From assembly GCA_017516865.1 (NCBI GenBank), contig JAFXAU010000009.1, forward strand, positions 62,001-126,000: a stretch of DNA of 64,000 bases. The letters are read 5' to 3'. Made by a program: the position numbers and the translations under genes. This DNA is from Bacteroidales bacterium (GTDB taxonomy: Bacteria > Bacteroidota > Bacteroidia > Bacteroidales > UBA1715). Shown here piece after piece: positions 1-11,287 of this stretch (positions within the stretch are counted from its first letter, which is position 1; each line of letters starts with the position of its first letter). The notes under the pieces are model-generated. The model was given only the letters and a program-made list of their open reading frames with translations. It had not been told where the DNA came from and did not search any database.

Positions 1-1
1 T

Positions 2-3000
2 ATTACCTATACTGCACAACCACAGGTATTCTGCTTCTATGAAGGAGCAACGTACGATACTGATTTTAAGGTAGAGGTAAGTGGAGGTGAAGTTCCAGAG
101 GGTTCAACATTCCATCTTACAATTGGTAACAGCGACATTTTTACCGATAGAGCATCTAGTACAATATATTTTGAATTGCCTGATACTATTTCTGCAGGTA
201 CATATGATGTAACTGTATGGAATGCCGATAAGACAAAACAACTTTGTACTTCATCATTGACTGTTTTCAGCCAAGGTCTTGAGATTATTGGCTCTAACGA
301 AGGAGTGGCAAATACTCCATTAGAGTTTTCTGTTCAAAATCCAGGTACTTCTGATGATGTTACGTACAAATGGAGAGTTCTCTATTATGGTAGCGAAGAC
401 CCTGCTGAATCTTCCGATTATACGTTCAGCAATGGTAACGAAGGTTCTACTATTAATGTTACTTTCCTAAACACAGGTGATTATTATATCGCTTGCCAAA
501 GAGAAGGACAATGTGCTTCGGGTGAGAGTACACATTATGTAGAAGTAACTGAAGCTACTCAATCCGCTGTCTGCTCAATTAACGGTAAAAATTATACAAC
601 ATTGGCAGCTGCGTTGGAAGCTGCTCAGTCGGGCGATGAAATTATTGTTTTAAATGATATAGACGAGGAAGAAGGGAATGTTGATGTTAATAAATCCTTT
701 ACGCTCAATACAAACAACCATACGGTTACTTTCGGTATAATTCATGGTATGGCAAGCCGCACCATAACAGGCGGTGGTGTTCTTAACACTGCATTGGAAA
801 ACTCTAATACTAATGGCTCTAATACGCTTACTATTGATAATGCCACTTTGAATTTAAATGGTTCACAATGGATGGCTAAAGGTCTGATTTCTCTTGTCAA
901 CGGTGCCTCTGTAACATTGACAAGCGAAATATTCTTGGGCGGCGGCGACGAAGACGGCTTCAATCTAAGCATTGATGGAACATCAAGTTTCAATATAAAT
1001 GGACAAAATATCGGTGGCTACAATTGTGCACGTATTGCAGACCAAATGAGTCCGTACATACCAGACAATTATACGGTATCAGCAGATGGAGAAACTCTTG
1101 TATTTTCACCTGATGCAAATGTTATTTTGGGGGCTCAACCACAACAAATCGAACGTACATATTATGTATTTGGCAAAGCAGTTGCTTGTAACGGCGAAAC
1201 TACTACGGTACAAATTGCCGCTCCGCAAGGATTTGCTAATGCGGCAAATTTGTCAATTACCAATGCAGATGAGTTGACATTTGAATCTAGTGTTGTCGAT
1301 ACGTTGCTTACTGTAGAGCTTCCTGCTGGTACATATTATTTATATGACAATAGTGACGATCCAGTATTGGAATTCTCTGTTGAGACAGTAACAATGTCAG
1401 ATTTGGAAATAAATGGTTCGGACAATGTTGCAATTGTTGGGGAAATGGAACAAACCAATATGGGTTGGTCTTATTCTGTTCCATATACTGACGGTAATAC
1501 GTATGACTGGACTTGTAGCGGTGATGTATCTGTTACTTCTGAAAGAATGGGTTCATCTCATTGGGCTACGGTACGTTTTACCACTCCTGGCAGCTATGTA
1601 TTGAGTTGCACGGAAACAAATACTAATGGTTGCTCGCAAACTGTTACGAAAAATGTAACTGTTGAACAATATACATATACGATTCCTCAGGATAACGTGG
1701 TTCTTTGTTCGGGAGACGGAGCGTCTGTAACGGTAATAATTACTTGTAATACTGTAGAAGGTTTTAATGGACAATTTGCAGTTGCCAAGGATTATACTAC
1801 TGATAAACTCGCTTCTTATACTATTGAAGAAGGCGATGGAATGGCGAAAGCACACGTTACGATTACCGAACCTGGTACGTATAACTTATATTATGGTGGC
1901 GATGAAGTTGATGACGTTTACTATCGCAACCAAATAAATTCTCTTTCATTTACAGTTACCGAAGAAACAATCACTGCTACAATCACTGGTCCTACCACGG
2001 CAACAGTAGATGAGGAAGTTACATATTCTGTTACTGCATCTTCAACACTTCCAAATGCAACATTGACCTATTCATGGGGCGGTGGTGTTGAAAACTCGCT
2101 CGAATCGGATTTGATGGCTGTGGGTTCTTTCAGTACAAGCGATATTGGCGAGGCGGAAGTTTTCTGTTTGGTTGAATCGGAAAACGGTTGTTCATACGAA
2201 GCAAAACTTGCTGTAACAGTTGAAGAAGCACAACCAGTTGTTTCGGTTTCATTCCCACAAGATGAATATGAAATAACGATTGGTGACAGCACGTATGTTT
2301 GTCTGAACATTACAAGCGAGGAGCCAAACTACAACCTTGATCTTGTAACAATTGCTCTTGACGACACCGAAGGTGGTGTTCAATTTATGGAAACACAAAA
2401 TAAAGGTTGTTTCTATATAAAGGCGTTGTCGACAGCTGGAAGTTCAACAGAAGTTTCGGCTACTGTTACATATAATAATAAGGAATATTATGCTACCACA
2501 TTGGTGCGTTTCAAAGAAGCTCCGTTTGAGTTGGAGAATTGTCCAGATGCTCCACTGAATTTTGAAGATGGTTCGTATGAATTGCAGATTAGCCAATGGT
2601 TCGACGTGTCAAGCTACTCTTATAGTTGGAGTTCAAACAACGAAGACGTTGCTACTGTTGGGGCTGACGGTACGGTTACATTCGTGGCACCAGGCTATGC
2701 CGAAATCCTTTGTACGGCTACAAATCTCTATGATCAAACAGGTGTTGTACAGGCACAATGTCCTCTGCATATCGAAGGAGAAACAGAATTTACAATCTCA
2801 GAAAAATCTACGTTGACTGTCTGCCAAGGCGAATCTGCTACGGTTGTTATCACGGCAGAACCAGCTGCTTCATTCATTGTTGTTTCAGCGGATAATGAGA
2901 CTATTTACACGGCTGACAATGAAGACTATGTTACTCTTACTCCTACAATGACAACAGCGGGAGACTATACATATTATATTGTAGAAGACGGAACTCAAAA

Positions 3001-6000
3001 GAAATCCTTTACGATAGAGGTAAATGAAAAACCAACAGTTACTATCACTGCTCTGCAAAGTGTTGTTTGTGTTGGCGATACAGTTCAACTTGAAGCACAC
3101 ATGAATCTTTCAGATGGTTCATTCTTCTGGGGCGGTGCTGATAACTTTGACGACGCAACTTCTGGTAATCCGAAATTTGTTGCAACATACGATGGACATT
3201 ATCCAATTTTCTGCCAAGTAACAGGAGCTGGAAATTGTGTAGGAACGGAAGAACTTTCATTGCAGGTTTATCCTAAACCTACGGTTACAATCAGTGGACC
3301 GACCGAAGCCACAGTTGATACTGAAGTTGAATATACTGCTACACTTTCTACATCAAATATACCTGCTACGGCAACATTCACGTATGCATGGGGTGGCGGT
3401 GTTGAAAGTTACGATACTGAAACAATCGCCAAAGGTTCATTCAGCGAATCTGATATTGAAGAAGGAGCTGAAGTATTCTGTATTGTATCGACAACAGATG
3501 GAACGTGTGCCGATACGGCAAAATATCCAGTTGTAGTTAAAGCAAATGTTCAATATTGGGTAACCGATACAGTATTCTGTTATGGTGCGGAAGGTTTTGT
3601 AACTATTGAATCAAGCGAAGCAATAAACACAGCGGCATTTGGTGTGCAAACAGCAGATGGCACGTCAGTCAACTTTGAACCTGTTGTGTCTCCAGACAAC
3701 AATAATCAGAATAATGTTGTTGTTATAGAATATGAAAATTTGAGTAGCGGAACATATTACATAACATCGAAAGGGGAACCAGTTGGATCGTTCCAAGTTG
3801 TTGTGAATTATGCTCCTCGTGCTACATTCAGTTGTCCTACAAGCGATGAGGCTGTTGTGGACGAAACATGGAATGCTTCCGCTCCAATGGCCGAAGGTGC
3901 TACATATAATTATATGTGGTCTTCCGATGGAATCTCATTCAACGATGCAAGTAGTGCAACTCAATCTATAACATTCGAAACTGCTGGTCCAGTTTGGGTT
4001 GCTCTTTCTGTGGAAGATGCTGAAACAGGTTGTGTCGGTAAAAGCGACACTTGCCGCTTCACAATTGTCGAAGGCGAACAAAAATATATTGTTCCTGACG
4101 AAGTTACTTGGTGCCACGGAAAAGATGGCGGTCACGTTGCTTTCACGGTAACATCTAACAAGGATATTCCAGAATCATTGACGGTTAACCACGAATGGGC
4201 TTCGAACATTCAAGTAGATGTTTATGGAAAAGAAGCATCGATAGAATTTGATTATCCGTATGCTGGTCGTCAAGGATTCCAATTGATAACAATCAACGAC
4301 GATGACAATGATGGAATCAACGACACGACAATTGTTGTTGAAAACGTAAATGCCTACGGAAAAGGATACTTGCAGGCAAATATTGATATGTACGATCAAG
4401 TTGACACTGTTGTAAATTTTGCAGAATCGCAAGAAATTACTCTCGAAGTGTCTTGTCTTGAAACATTAGATCTTTGTACATCGTGTGGTTCAGGTGCGTC
4501 ATTCTCTTGGAGCTACGATGAAGAAAGCATTGATGGTGAATGTCTTGAATGGACAAATCCAGACTCGCAAGAATGTAATAATAGTAAAATGAAATTTACG
4601 TTCTCTCAAGCAGGAACATATACATTCGAGGCACGGACTCACCAAGGTGGTTGTTCAAGTGAATGGACATCGAAGACAATCTACGTTGTTCCGTTCAATC
4701 CAGCGTTGTTTGCCATTTCACCTGAAAAAGACACGATTGAAATTGGCGATGAAAGTGGTGTTCAGTTGACATTGTACTATGACGGCGAACCGTATCAAGG
4801 TGATTATGCTTTGAATACGTATGGTCATGTGTATATTACAGAAACAGGCAACATAGTGAAAGCTGTTGACCAGACTGGTACTTGCGAGGTGTTTGCCGAA
4901 GTAGGTGGTTTTAGGGTTGCCACAGCATTGATCACTGTTGTTGAAAAACCGATTGAATATACTGTTGCAAATGTATCGGTTTGCGAAGGTACCGATGAAG
5001 CTGTGGCAGTAATTAGTGCAAGCGGAAGTATTTATGGCAGAACAGTTACCGTACGCGACGAAGACGACAACACGTTCTACCCTGAATACAATGATGACAA
5101 TGATGCTGCAACGGTACATTTGAATTATTTGTCAGTAGGAACATATACATATAAGGTGTATGAAGGCGATGTATATAAGACTGAATTTACCGTTACGGTA
5201 AATAGTCTGCCTCGTGCTTCAATTGAATGTCCGACAGACCCAGTTGTGGGTGACACGTGGTCACCGAACACTGCAATGGCAGAGGGAATGACATATCACT
5301 GGTGGTCTGACAACATTTCAAGTTTGGACGGAGCAACTTCTTGCTGTCCGCAGGTTACATTCACTGAAGCAGGTGATTTCTCTGCAACACTTGTTGTAAA
5401 AAACAACGAGACGGGTTGTTTGAGCGAGGGTGCTACTTGTACGTTTACCGTCAGCGAAGATTCAAAATCAGTTTATTTCTCACAAGGAACATTCGAAGTA
5501 GAGGCAGGTACTCCAACAACAATTTGTTTGACTGCCGAAGGTTTCGACCTTGCAAATGCTCAGATTACATACACGGTTTCGAATGAAAAGATTCTTTCTG
5601 TAGAACCGAGTACGGCGGCAACTGGTTGTGCGGTGGTAACTGCGTATAGCGAAACAACCGAAACTCAGCAAATCGATGCAATTGTAACGATTGATAATCA
5701 TGAATACTATGCTACGGCAGACATTCATATTGTTGAACCATTTGTTTGCGACGGCACTATAATTGAAGGAGGAACACCGTTTGATTTGTCATTCGACGAA
5801 ATGGCTGTAGGCGACCAATACAGACTCGTAATGTCGGGAACTTCTGCCTTTACTGGTGTGGTAAACATTATGGTTGAAGATTTTGCCGCTCCTGCTACAA
5901 CAAGCAATATAATCTCAAAAATGGGCGAAAATCTCGAATCATATTATAACTTCGATGTATATGAGGGCGAACCGTTCGAAATCAATACATTGATAGAAAT

Positions 6001-9000
6001 TGACAAAGCGGTTAGCAGCACTTCACACAATTATAAATTGTATGTTCGCCCAATGCCGAATGAATGTCCTACGGGATATGACGAGTTTGGTTCGCCAATC
6101 TGCTATGGTAAATTGTGTCAGACATACTTTAGTTTTAATAAAGAAGAATCGTCTAACATAGCAATGTGGTTTGACGAAGCGGGTTATGTATTTGAACAAG
6201 TTGGCGAGGAAAAGACAATTTGCTTGCAGACTACAGGTTTGAGTGATGCTCAATTCAACTATGAGTACAATAACGAAATTATTGAGATTTCTGATGCTTC
6301 GAACGGTACGAATTGCAAGCTTGTTAAAGCGTTGAAAGCAGGCAGAGCTATGGTTTACGTCTCTACTGAATACAAAGGAGAAACTTATACTGCTTCGTAC
6401 GCAGTCGAAGTCAAGGCATCTACAAGCGATGACTACACATTGGCATTCTCTCAATCTAAGTATGAAATTACCGAGGGCGAGTCAATCTCTGCTTGTTTGA
6501 CGATTGGCGAAGGATTTAAACAATTCAATCCTCAATTCAATTTCGACCAGACAGTGATTTCAATCGCTAACCCAACCGATGGTTCGGACTGCGGTACAAT
6601 CACTGGTTTGTTGGCTGGTCACACATTTGTTGAAGTAATTGCTGCTGCACCTGACGGCAAATCATACTCGGCACAAACTGAGGTGATTGTAAATGCGAAA
6701 CAACTTCCTTATTTTGTAAAACAATCTATTGCAATTGAAGTTGGAGAATCAGAACAAATAACAGTAATGATCTTCGATGGTGGATCAGCTCAGGCAAGTT
6801 TGTTCACGTTCGAAACTTCCGATGCAACAGTCGCTACTGTTGGTCGTGATGGTGTTGTGACAGCGATTGCGGTAGGAAATGCCGAAGTTTCGGTATTCTT
6901 TGAAGGTTCGCTTGTTGGTAAAATTGCTGTAGCTGTCGATGTTGCTCCTCAAATGCCAACACCTGGTTACAACACGAATGTTCTTACCATGTGTTTTGAT
7001 AAATCTGCAACTACTAACGGTGGAACGTCGTTAGAAAGAATGGTTTATCCTACGTCAGACTTTGGAAAATTGAAATGGTACGACGCTTCGGGCAACGAAT
7101 TGAGTGCCGCACCTGTTGTAAGTGCTGCACAGGCAGGTAAGGCCGTTTACTACGTATCTCAAATTGGTATGGGAGAATTGGCAAACTATCGCGAAAGTGA
7201 AAAAGTACCATATACGGTTGAAATAGTTTACGTGGCAGAACCTAAGCTGAATGTAACTGACCAATCAACGTGTCAAGGTGCTACGGCAGTTCCATTCGTT
7301 GCGACAACAAATACCGAAAACGTAGTTGAATGGACCGATGTTACAGGTGCTGTTGTTGCTCAAGGCACAGAATTCTTGCCGCAAGTTCCAACTTCGGGTT
7401 ACTATATTTACAAGGTAACTGCTAAAAACACAATGGGTTGTGTAAGCAATCCTTTGACGGTAACCTATACAGTAGGTAATGCGGTTAAACCAGAAATCTT
7501 CGTTGCTACCCAGGCAGAATCATTCGTTGTTGGCGAGCCGGTAACGCTTGGTACAAGCAACCAGATGAGCGATGAGTACTCAGTTGTTTGGTCGCTTGGC
7601 GATAACGAATATGTTCACGGAACAGCATTCACAACGCAATTCGATGAAGTTGGTACCTATACGGTAACTTGTAAAGTTGTTGAAACCAACACGGGTTGTG
7701 CCGACAGTGCTTCGAAGGTAATAACAGTTGAAGAAAAAGTTATTCCGCTTCAATCAATTGTTGTTGAGCCAGAAACTGTGACATTGTACGAAGGTGAACA
7801 AGGTTACGTATCGTTGGCATTCGAACCAAGCTATGCTTCGAACATGGCTTACACAATCGAAGTTGAAGATACAGAAGTTGCCGATGTTGCTGGTTTGACA
7901 GTTTGGGCAGTAGCAGAGGGTACTACAAAGGCAACGATTACAAGTGTTGAAAATCCTGATGTTAAGGCAGAATTCAACATTGTTGTCAATAAGTTGATTA
8001 AGGCTAAAGAAATTTCAATGCCGAACATTATTACATTGGCTCTTAACGAAGAAACTAAGGTTGCCGCTTCGGTAATCCCAGCTGAGGCCTCATACAATAA
8101 AGTTGCATTCAAAGAAAAGACCGATAATGTAATCAGTATTGACGCCGAAGGTAATATCAAGGCTTTGGGCGAAGGTACTTCAACAATCGTTGCATACTCA
8201 AATGGTGGTTTGCAAGCAACAGCAGTTGTATATGTAACTGCTGCACAAACAGCAATTACTGATATTGCCGTTCCTGACGAAATTGAGTTGAAACTCCGCG
8301 ATTCTGTTGTTGTTTCTTACAAGGTAACTCCAGTTACATTGGCTGCAAAATTGTTGGAATGGGCAATTGAAAATAACGACATTGCAACATTCTCTAACGG
8401 TGTTGTAAAGGCAGTTTCTGCTGGCGAGACAAACTTGACAGTTTCTATCGGAAACATTTCGAAGACAATCAAGATTAAGGTGACAACATCGTCTGCTCCT
8501 ATAATCGGTACTGCTCCGAAACTCGCATTCGAACAAGGCAAGAATATCACGGTTGACTTTGCAGACTTTGTTTCTGATGATGAAACTGAACTTGCTAATC
8601 TAACTTTCGAAGCAGCATCTGATGATTTGAATGTTTCAATTGACGGAACGGTTGCGACGATAACTGCTAAATCTGACAGCTATGCAGGAACAACGAGCTT
8701 CGCACTTTCTGTAACCGACGAAGACGGCTTGACAACTTCTGCCGATGTTCCAGTTGAAGTTACCGAAAAGGCTAACCAAGCTCCAGTTGTCTTAATCGAA
8801 GATGTACAGATTAAATACAATGCTTGTACGTATTTGAAATTGAGTGACATATTCTCAGACGATAACACGTCATGGAAAAAGTTGAAATATACATTCACAG
8901 CAAAGAATGTTTCTGTAAAAGTTTGCATGAAGACGCAGTTGAGTATGATTTCAACAAATCCTGATTTGGAATACGATACATTGTTTGTGACGGTAACTGA

Positions 9001-11191
9001 TGCCGAAGGTCTTACAACTGAGGCTGAAGTCATAATGTACGTAAATTCATTGCCAAACAGAGCTCCGAAGATTGCTGAAATCCCTGTACAGTCAGAAACA
9101 GACGATGCTGCATTCGGAACAATCGAATTGGCTAATTATGTGAAAGATGACTACACGGCTGCATCATCAATCAAGTGGACAACTTCAAGTTCTGACAACT
9201 TGTCTGTCACAATTGACGAAGGTGTTGCTTCTGTAGAAGTTCTGAACGCATTCTGGAACGGTGCCGAGGCAATTACATTCTACGCTGCCGACGAAGAAGG
9301 CTTGAAGGATTCTACGATTGTTTACTACTCAAGAAAAGTAACAATCAACGAAGAAACTGTCAGCTCGGGTTCCGATAATGAATTGACACCAGTTGTATGG
9401 GAAGGTGCTCCTGTTGTGAACATCATGGCAATGAAGTTCATCGGCGTACCAGGCGAACAATTCATTATAATGGCAAGCATGTCGGGTTACGATTGTACGT
9501 GGGCTTGGGAAATCGAAGGTGCCAACGGTATCGACCAAACATCATTGATGCAAATGGTATCGTTCGACAATCCAGGAACATACACAGTGAAATTGACAGT
9601 TCAATCTGCCGATGGTCAACATTCAATCGAAGTTGTTAAAGAAAACTTGTTGACTGTTGTGGGTATCAACGAAAGAACACCTGCTATCTGTAAGGGCGAC
9701 GCTGTAACATTGACTGCAAGCGAAGGTTTGGATTCTTACTATTGGTCGACTGGTGATGTTAAGAACACGACTACTGCTCGTCCAGATGCAACAACATTGT
9801 ACAAGTTGACAATGAAGAAAGGAATGTTTACATTGGTCGATACTGTGACAGTGAAAGTTTCTGTTCCTGTAGCATTGATGGAAGATTCTGTAATGTGTGC
9901 CGGAACAACATTCGACCTTGAAGCTATCGGTGATTATGTATCGTACGCTTGGAACACAGGTGATGTAGAAAAATCAATCACAATTCCTTCGGAAGTTGCT
10001 TCGTACACGGTTACTGCTGTTGATGGTATGCAGTGCGTCAGCGTTGATACGTTCAACTTGACGAAGGTTAATGACTTGCCTGCTATCGACCTTGGCGAAG
10101 ATCAAACTCCTTGCGATGGAACAACTGTTACTCTTGACGCAGGTGCAGACTACGAATATTTGTGGAGCACTGGTGCTACAAGTCAGACTATCGATTTGAC
10201 GGCTAACACCGAAACAGTATGGGCTCGCATAATCGACGCTAACAAGTGTATCAATTACGATACGGTGGTCGTAGCATTCACGTATCCATATCCTGAACAA
10301 ATTGGTGTGGCTACATTCAGCGAAACAACCGACCACATTATCCTTGCATGGGAAAAGACGGCTGGTGTGAATACAGTTTCGTACGCAATTGAACGTGAAA
10401 CAGGCGTTACTGGTAATTGGGAACAAGTTGGCGACGACGTGATGTTCTCCGAAGCAGGTATTGTTGTTGACGAAGATGTGAACTACAAAGAAACAGCATT
10501 CAAGTATCGTTTGGTAACAACTGATGCGTGTGGTAACAAAGCATATAGTGAGCCTCATCGTTCAATGGTTTCTTCAACAATGTGGCAGACGAATGGTTTG
10601 CAAACGATTCATTGGACTGCATACAAACCATTTGCAAATGTGACACAGTATAAGATTCTTCGTGGTTACGAAGCAACACAAATGGATACGGTAATTGATA
10701 TTCCTGCAAGTGATGATGAGTACTTCATCTGGAATGAAACCGATCCTCAATATACTGATGACATAAATGTTAAGTATCGTGTTGTATTCCGTCTGAAGAG
10801 CGAAGTTAACGAAAATGCTGTGAATACGCTCGATGGTCAGCCAGTTGAAGGTTACTATACAAAGGCTGAATCTGGACCATTCTCATTGGCTATGTCTAAC
10901 ATTGCCGAAGTAGAAACCGATGTAAGTGTTTCTGAAATCGCATTCCCTGCCGACGTGATTGTATATCCGACTACCGTTAGTTCGTACATCAACGTGGCAA
11001 TCGCTTCGCCTGAAGATAACAACTTCATAGTAGAAGTATTGAATGCAAACGGTCAGGTTGTTGCAAGAGTTCAGACTGGCGAAATTTCGAAGACATTGCT
11101 TCAAATTTCTGCCGAAGGCTTGAGACAAGGGGTTTACACTGTGAGAATCTCCGACGGTCAACAATCAACATCTGTCAAGGTTGTTAAGTAA
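2..11191 (+). CDS. Giant T9SS type A surface protein, 5' truncated by window edge
   Basis: The frame is open from base 2, so the start lies upstream; the TTG at 176 is internal. About 3,730 residues are visible. They are a string of beta-sandwich modules: many Ig/PKD-like units, each with a W-S/W-G core and a paired Cys. Three BIG2-like domains lie at nt 7745-8500, three cadherin-like 'DEDGLTT' units at about 8510-9350, a PKD-like unit at about 9400-9660 and fibronectin-III-like segments at about 10290-10810. The last ~90 residues (nt 10920-11188), with core VEVLNANGQVVARV and GVYTVRISDG, match a type A T9SS sorting domain (Por_Secre_tail). This is normally removed on export when proteins are linked to the outer membrane. 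The architecture predicts a secreted adhesin; no ligand or enzyme domain was recognised. It is followed by an intrinsic terminator and then hisS. The secretion route is firm; the role is inference. Confidence 0.88.
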   Translation: MTYTAQPQVFCFYEGATYDTDFKVEVSGGEVPEGSTFHLTIGNSDIFTDRASSTIYFELPDTISAGTYDVTVWNADKTKQLCTSSLTVFSQGLEIIGSNEGVANTPLEFSVQNPGTSDDVTYKWRVLYYGSEDPAESSDYTFSNGNEGSTINVTFLNTGDYYIACQREGQCASGESTHYVEVTEATQSAVCSINGKNYTTLAAALEAAQSGDEIIVLNDIDEEEGNVDVNKSFTLNTNNHTVTFGIIHGMASRTITGGGVLNTALENSNTNGSNTLTIDNATLNLNGSQWMAKGLISLVNGASVTLTSEIFLGGGDEDGFNLSIDGTSSFNINGQNIGGYNCARIADQMSPYIPDNYTVSADGETLVFSPDANVILGAQPQQIERTYYVFGKAVACNGETTTVQIAAPQGFANAANLSITNADELTFESSVVDTLLTVELPAGTYYLYDNSDDPVLEFSVETVTMSDLEINGSDNVAIVGEMEQTNMGWSYSVPYTDGNTYDWTCSGDVSVTSERMGSSHWATVRFTTPGSYVLSCTETNTNGCSQTVTKNVTVEQYTYTIPQDNVVLCSGDGASVTVIITCNTVEGFNGQFAVAKDYTTDKLASYTIEEGDGMAKAHVTITEPGTYNLYYGGDEVDDVYYRNQINSLSFTVTEETITATITGPTTATVDEEVTYSVTASSTLPNATLTYSWGGGVENSLESDLMAVGSFSTSDIGEAEVFCLVESENGCSYEAKLAVTVEEAQPVVSVSFPQDEYEITIGDSTYVCLNITSEEPNYNLDLVTIALDDTEGGVQFMETQNKGCFYIKALSTAGSSTEVSATVTYNNKEYYATTLVRFKEAPFELENCPDAPLNFEDGSYELQISQWFDVSSYSYSWSSNNEDVATVGADGTVTFVAPGYAEILCTATNLYDQTGVVQAQCPLHIEGETEFTISEKSTLTVCQGESATVVITAEPAASFIVVSADNETIYTADNEDYVTLTPTMTTAGDYTYYIVEDGTQKKSFTIEVNEKPTVTITALQSVVCVGDTVQLEAHMNLSDGSFFWGGADNFDDATSGNPKFVATYDGHYPIFCQVTGAGNCVGTEELSLQVYPKPTVTISGPTEATVDTEVEYTATLSTSNIPATATFTYAWGGGVESYDTETIAKGSFSESDIEEGAEVFCIVSTTDGTCADTAKYPVVVKANVQYWVTDTVFCYGAEGFVTIESSEAINTAAFGVQTADGTSVNFEPVVSPDNNNQNNVVVIEYENLSSGTYYITSKGEPVGSFQVVVNYAPRATFSCPTSDEAVVDETWNASAPMAEGATYNYMWSSDGISFNDASSATQSITFETAGPVWVALSVEDAETGCVGKSDTCRFTIVEGEQKYIVPDEVTWCHGKDGGHVAFTVTSNKDIPESLTVNHEWASNIQVDVYGKEASIEFDYPYAGRQGFQLITINDDDNDGINDTTIVVENVNAYGKGYLQANIDMYDQVDTVVNFAESQEITLEVSCLETLDLCTSCGSGASFSWSYDEESIDGECLEWTNPDSQECNNSKMKFTFSQAGTYTFEARTHQGGCSSEWTSKTIYVVPFNPALFAISPEKDTIEIGDESGVQLTLYYDGEPYQGDYALNTYGHVYITETGNIVKAVDQTGTCEVFAEVGGFRVATALITVVEKPIEYTVANVSVCEGTDEAVAVISASGSIYGRTVTVRDEDDNTFYPEYNDDNDAATVHLNYLSVGTYTYKVYEGDVYKTEFTVTVNSLPRASIECPTDPVVGDTWSPNTAMAEGMTYHWWSDNISSLDGATSCCPQVTFTEAGDFSATLVVKNNETGCLSEGATCTFTVSEDSKSVYFSQGTFEVEAGTPTTICLTAEGFDLANAQITYTVSNEKILSVEPSTAATGCAVVTAYSETTETQQIDAIVTIDNHEYYATADIHIVEPFVCDGTIIEGGTPFDLSFDEMAVGDQYRLVMSGTSAFTGVVNIMVEDFAAPATTSNIISKMGENLESYYNFDVYEGEPFEINTLIEIDKAVSSTSHNYKLYVRPMPNECPTGYDEFGSPICYGKLCQTYFSFNKEESSNIAMWFDEAGYVFEQVGEEKTICLQTTGLSDAQFNYEYNNEIIEISDASNGTNCKLVKALKAGRAMVYVSTEYKGETYTASYAVEVKASTSDDYTLAFSQSKYEITEGESISACLTIGEGFKQFNPQFNFDQTVISIANPTDGSDCGTITGLLAGHTFVEVIAAAPDGKSYSAQTEVIVNAKQLPYFVKQSIAIEVGESEQITVMIFDGGSAQASLFTFETSDATVATVGRDGVVTAIAVGNAEVSVFFEGSLVGKIAVAVDVAPQMPTPGYNTNVLTMCFDKSATTNGGTSLERMVYPTSDFGKLKWYDASGNELSAAPVVSAAQAGKAVYYVSQIGMGELANYRESEKVPYTVEIVYVAEPKLNVTDQSTCQGATAVPFVATTNTENVVEWTDVTGAVVAQGTEFLPQVPTSGYYIYKVTAKNTMGCVSNPLTVTYTVGNAVKPEIFVATQAESFVVGEPVTLGTSNQMSDEYSVVWSLGDNEYVHGTAFTTQFDEVGTYTVTCKVVETNTGCADSASKVITVEEKVIPLQSIVVEPETVTLYEGEQGYVSLAFEPSYASNMAYTIEVEDTEVADVAGLTVWAVAEGTTKATITSVENPDVKAEFNIVVNKLIKAKEISMPNIITLALNEETKVAASVIPAEASYNKVAFKEKTDNVISIDAEGNIKALGEGTSTIVAYSNGGLQATAVVYVTAAQTAITDIAVPDEIELKLRDSVVVSYKVTPVTLAAKLLEWAIENNDIATFSNGVVKAVSAGETNLTVSIGNISKTIKIKVTTSSAPIIGTAPKLAFEQGKNITVDFADFVSDDETELANLTFEAASDDLNVSIDGTVATITAKSDSYAGTTSFALSVTDEDGLTTSADVPVEVTEKANQAPVVLIEDVQIKYNACTYLKLSDIFSDDNTSWKKLKYTFTAKNVSVKVCMKTQLSMISTNPDLEYDTLFVTVTDAEGLTTEAEVIMYVNSLPNRAPKIAEIPVQSETDDAAFGTIELANYVKDDYTAASSIKWTTSSSDNLSVTIDEGVASVEVLNAFWNGAEAITFYAADEEGLKDSTIVYYSRKVTINEETVSSGSDNELTPVVWEGAPVVNIMAMKFIGVPGEQFIIMASMSGYDCTWAWEIEGANGIDQTSLMQMVSFDNPGTYTVKLTVQSADGQHSIEVVKENLLTVVGINERTPAICKGDAVTLTASEGLDSYYWSTGDVKNTTTARPDATTLYKLTMKKGMFTLVDTVTVKVSVPVALMEDSVMCAGTTFDLEAIGDYVSYAWNTGDVEKSITIPSEVASYTVTAVDGMQCVSVDTFNLTKVNDLPAIDLGEDQTPCDGTTVTLDAGADYEYLWSTGATSQTIDLTANTETVWARIIDANKCINYDTVVVAFTYPYPEQIGVATFSETTDHIILAWEKTAGVNTVSYAIERETGVTGNWEQVGDDVMFSEAGIVVDEDVNYKETAFKYRLVTTDACGNKAYSEPHRSMVSSTMWQTNGLQTIHWTAYKPFANVTQYKILRGYEATQMDTVIDIPASDDEYFIWNETDPQYTDDINVKYRVVFRLKSEVNENAVNTLDGQPVEGYYTKAESGPFSLAMSNIAEVETDVSVSEIAFPADVIVYPTTVSSYINVAIASPEDNNFIVEVLNANGQVVARVQTGEISKTLLQISAEGLRQGVYTVRISDGQQSTSVKVVK

Positions 11192-11214
11192 CATTGACAA
11201 TAAATAACAAGATG

Positions 11215-11250
11215 AAGGGAATGTTTATGTGACATTCCCTTTTTCTTTTT
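11215..11250 (+). terminator. Rho-independent terminator after the giant adhesin
   Basis: A perfect 10-bp stem (AAGGGAATGT at 11215-11224 pairing with 11232-11241) with a 7-nt loop is followed by a T-rich run to 11250. It starts 24 nt after the adhesin stop and separates that gene from hisS. Confidence 0.85.
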
Positions 11251-11287
11251 CAACAATATTGTATCTTCGCATCAAAATCTGATAACT

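Noticed and set aside
9974..10558. 194-codon minus-strand frame inside the first giant adhesin
   Set aside because: Antisense to fibronectin-like and sorting regions; composition is not protein-like (many Cys, Arg and Asn).
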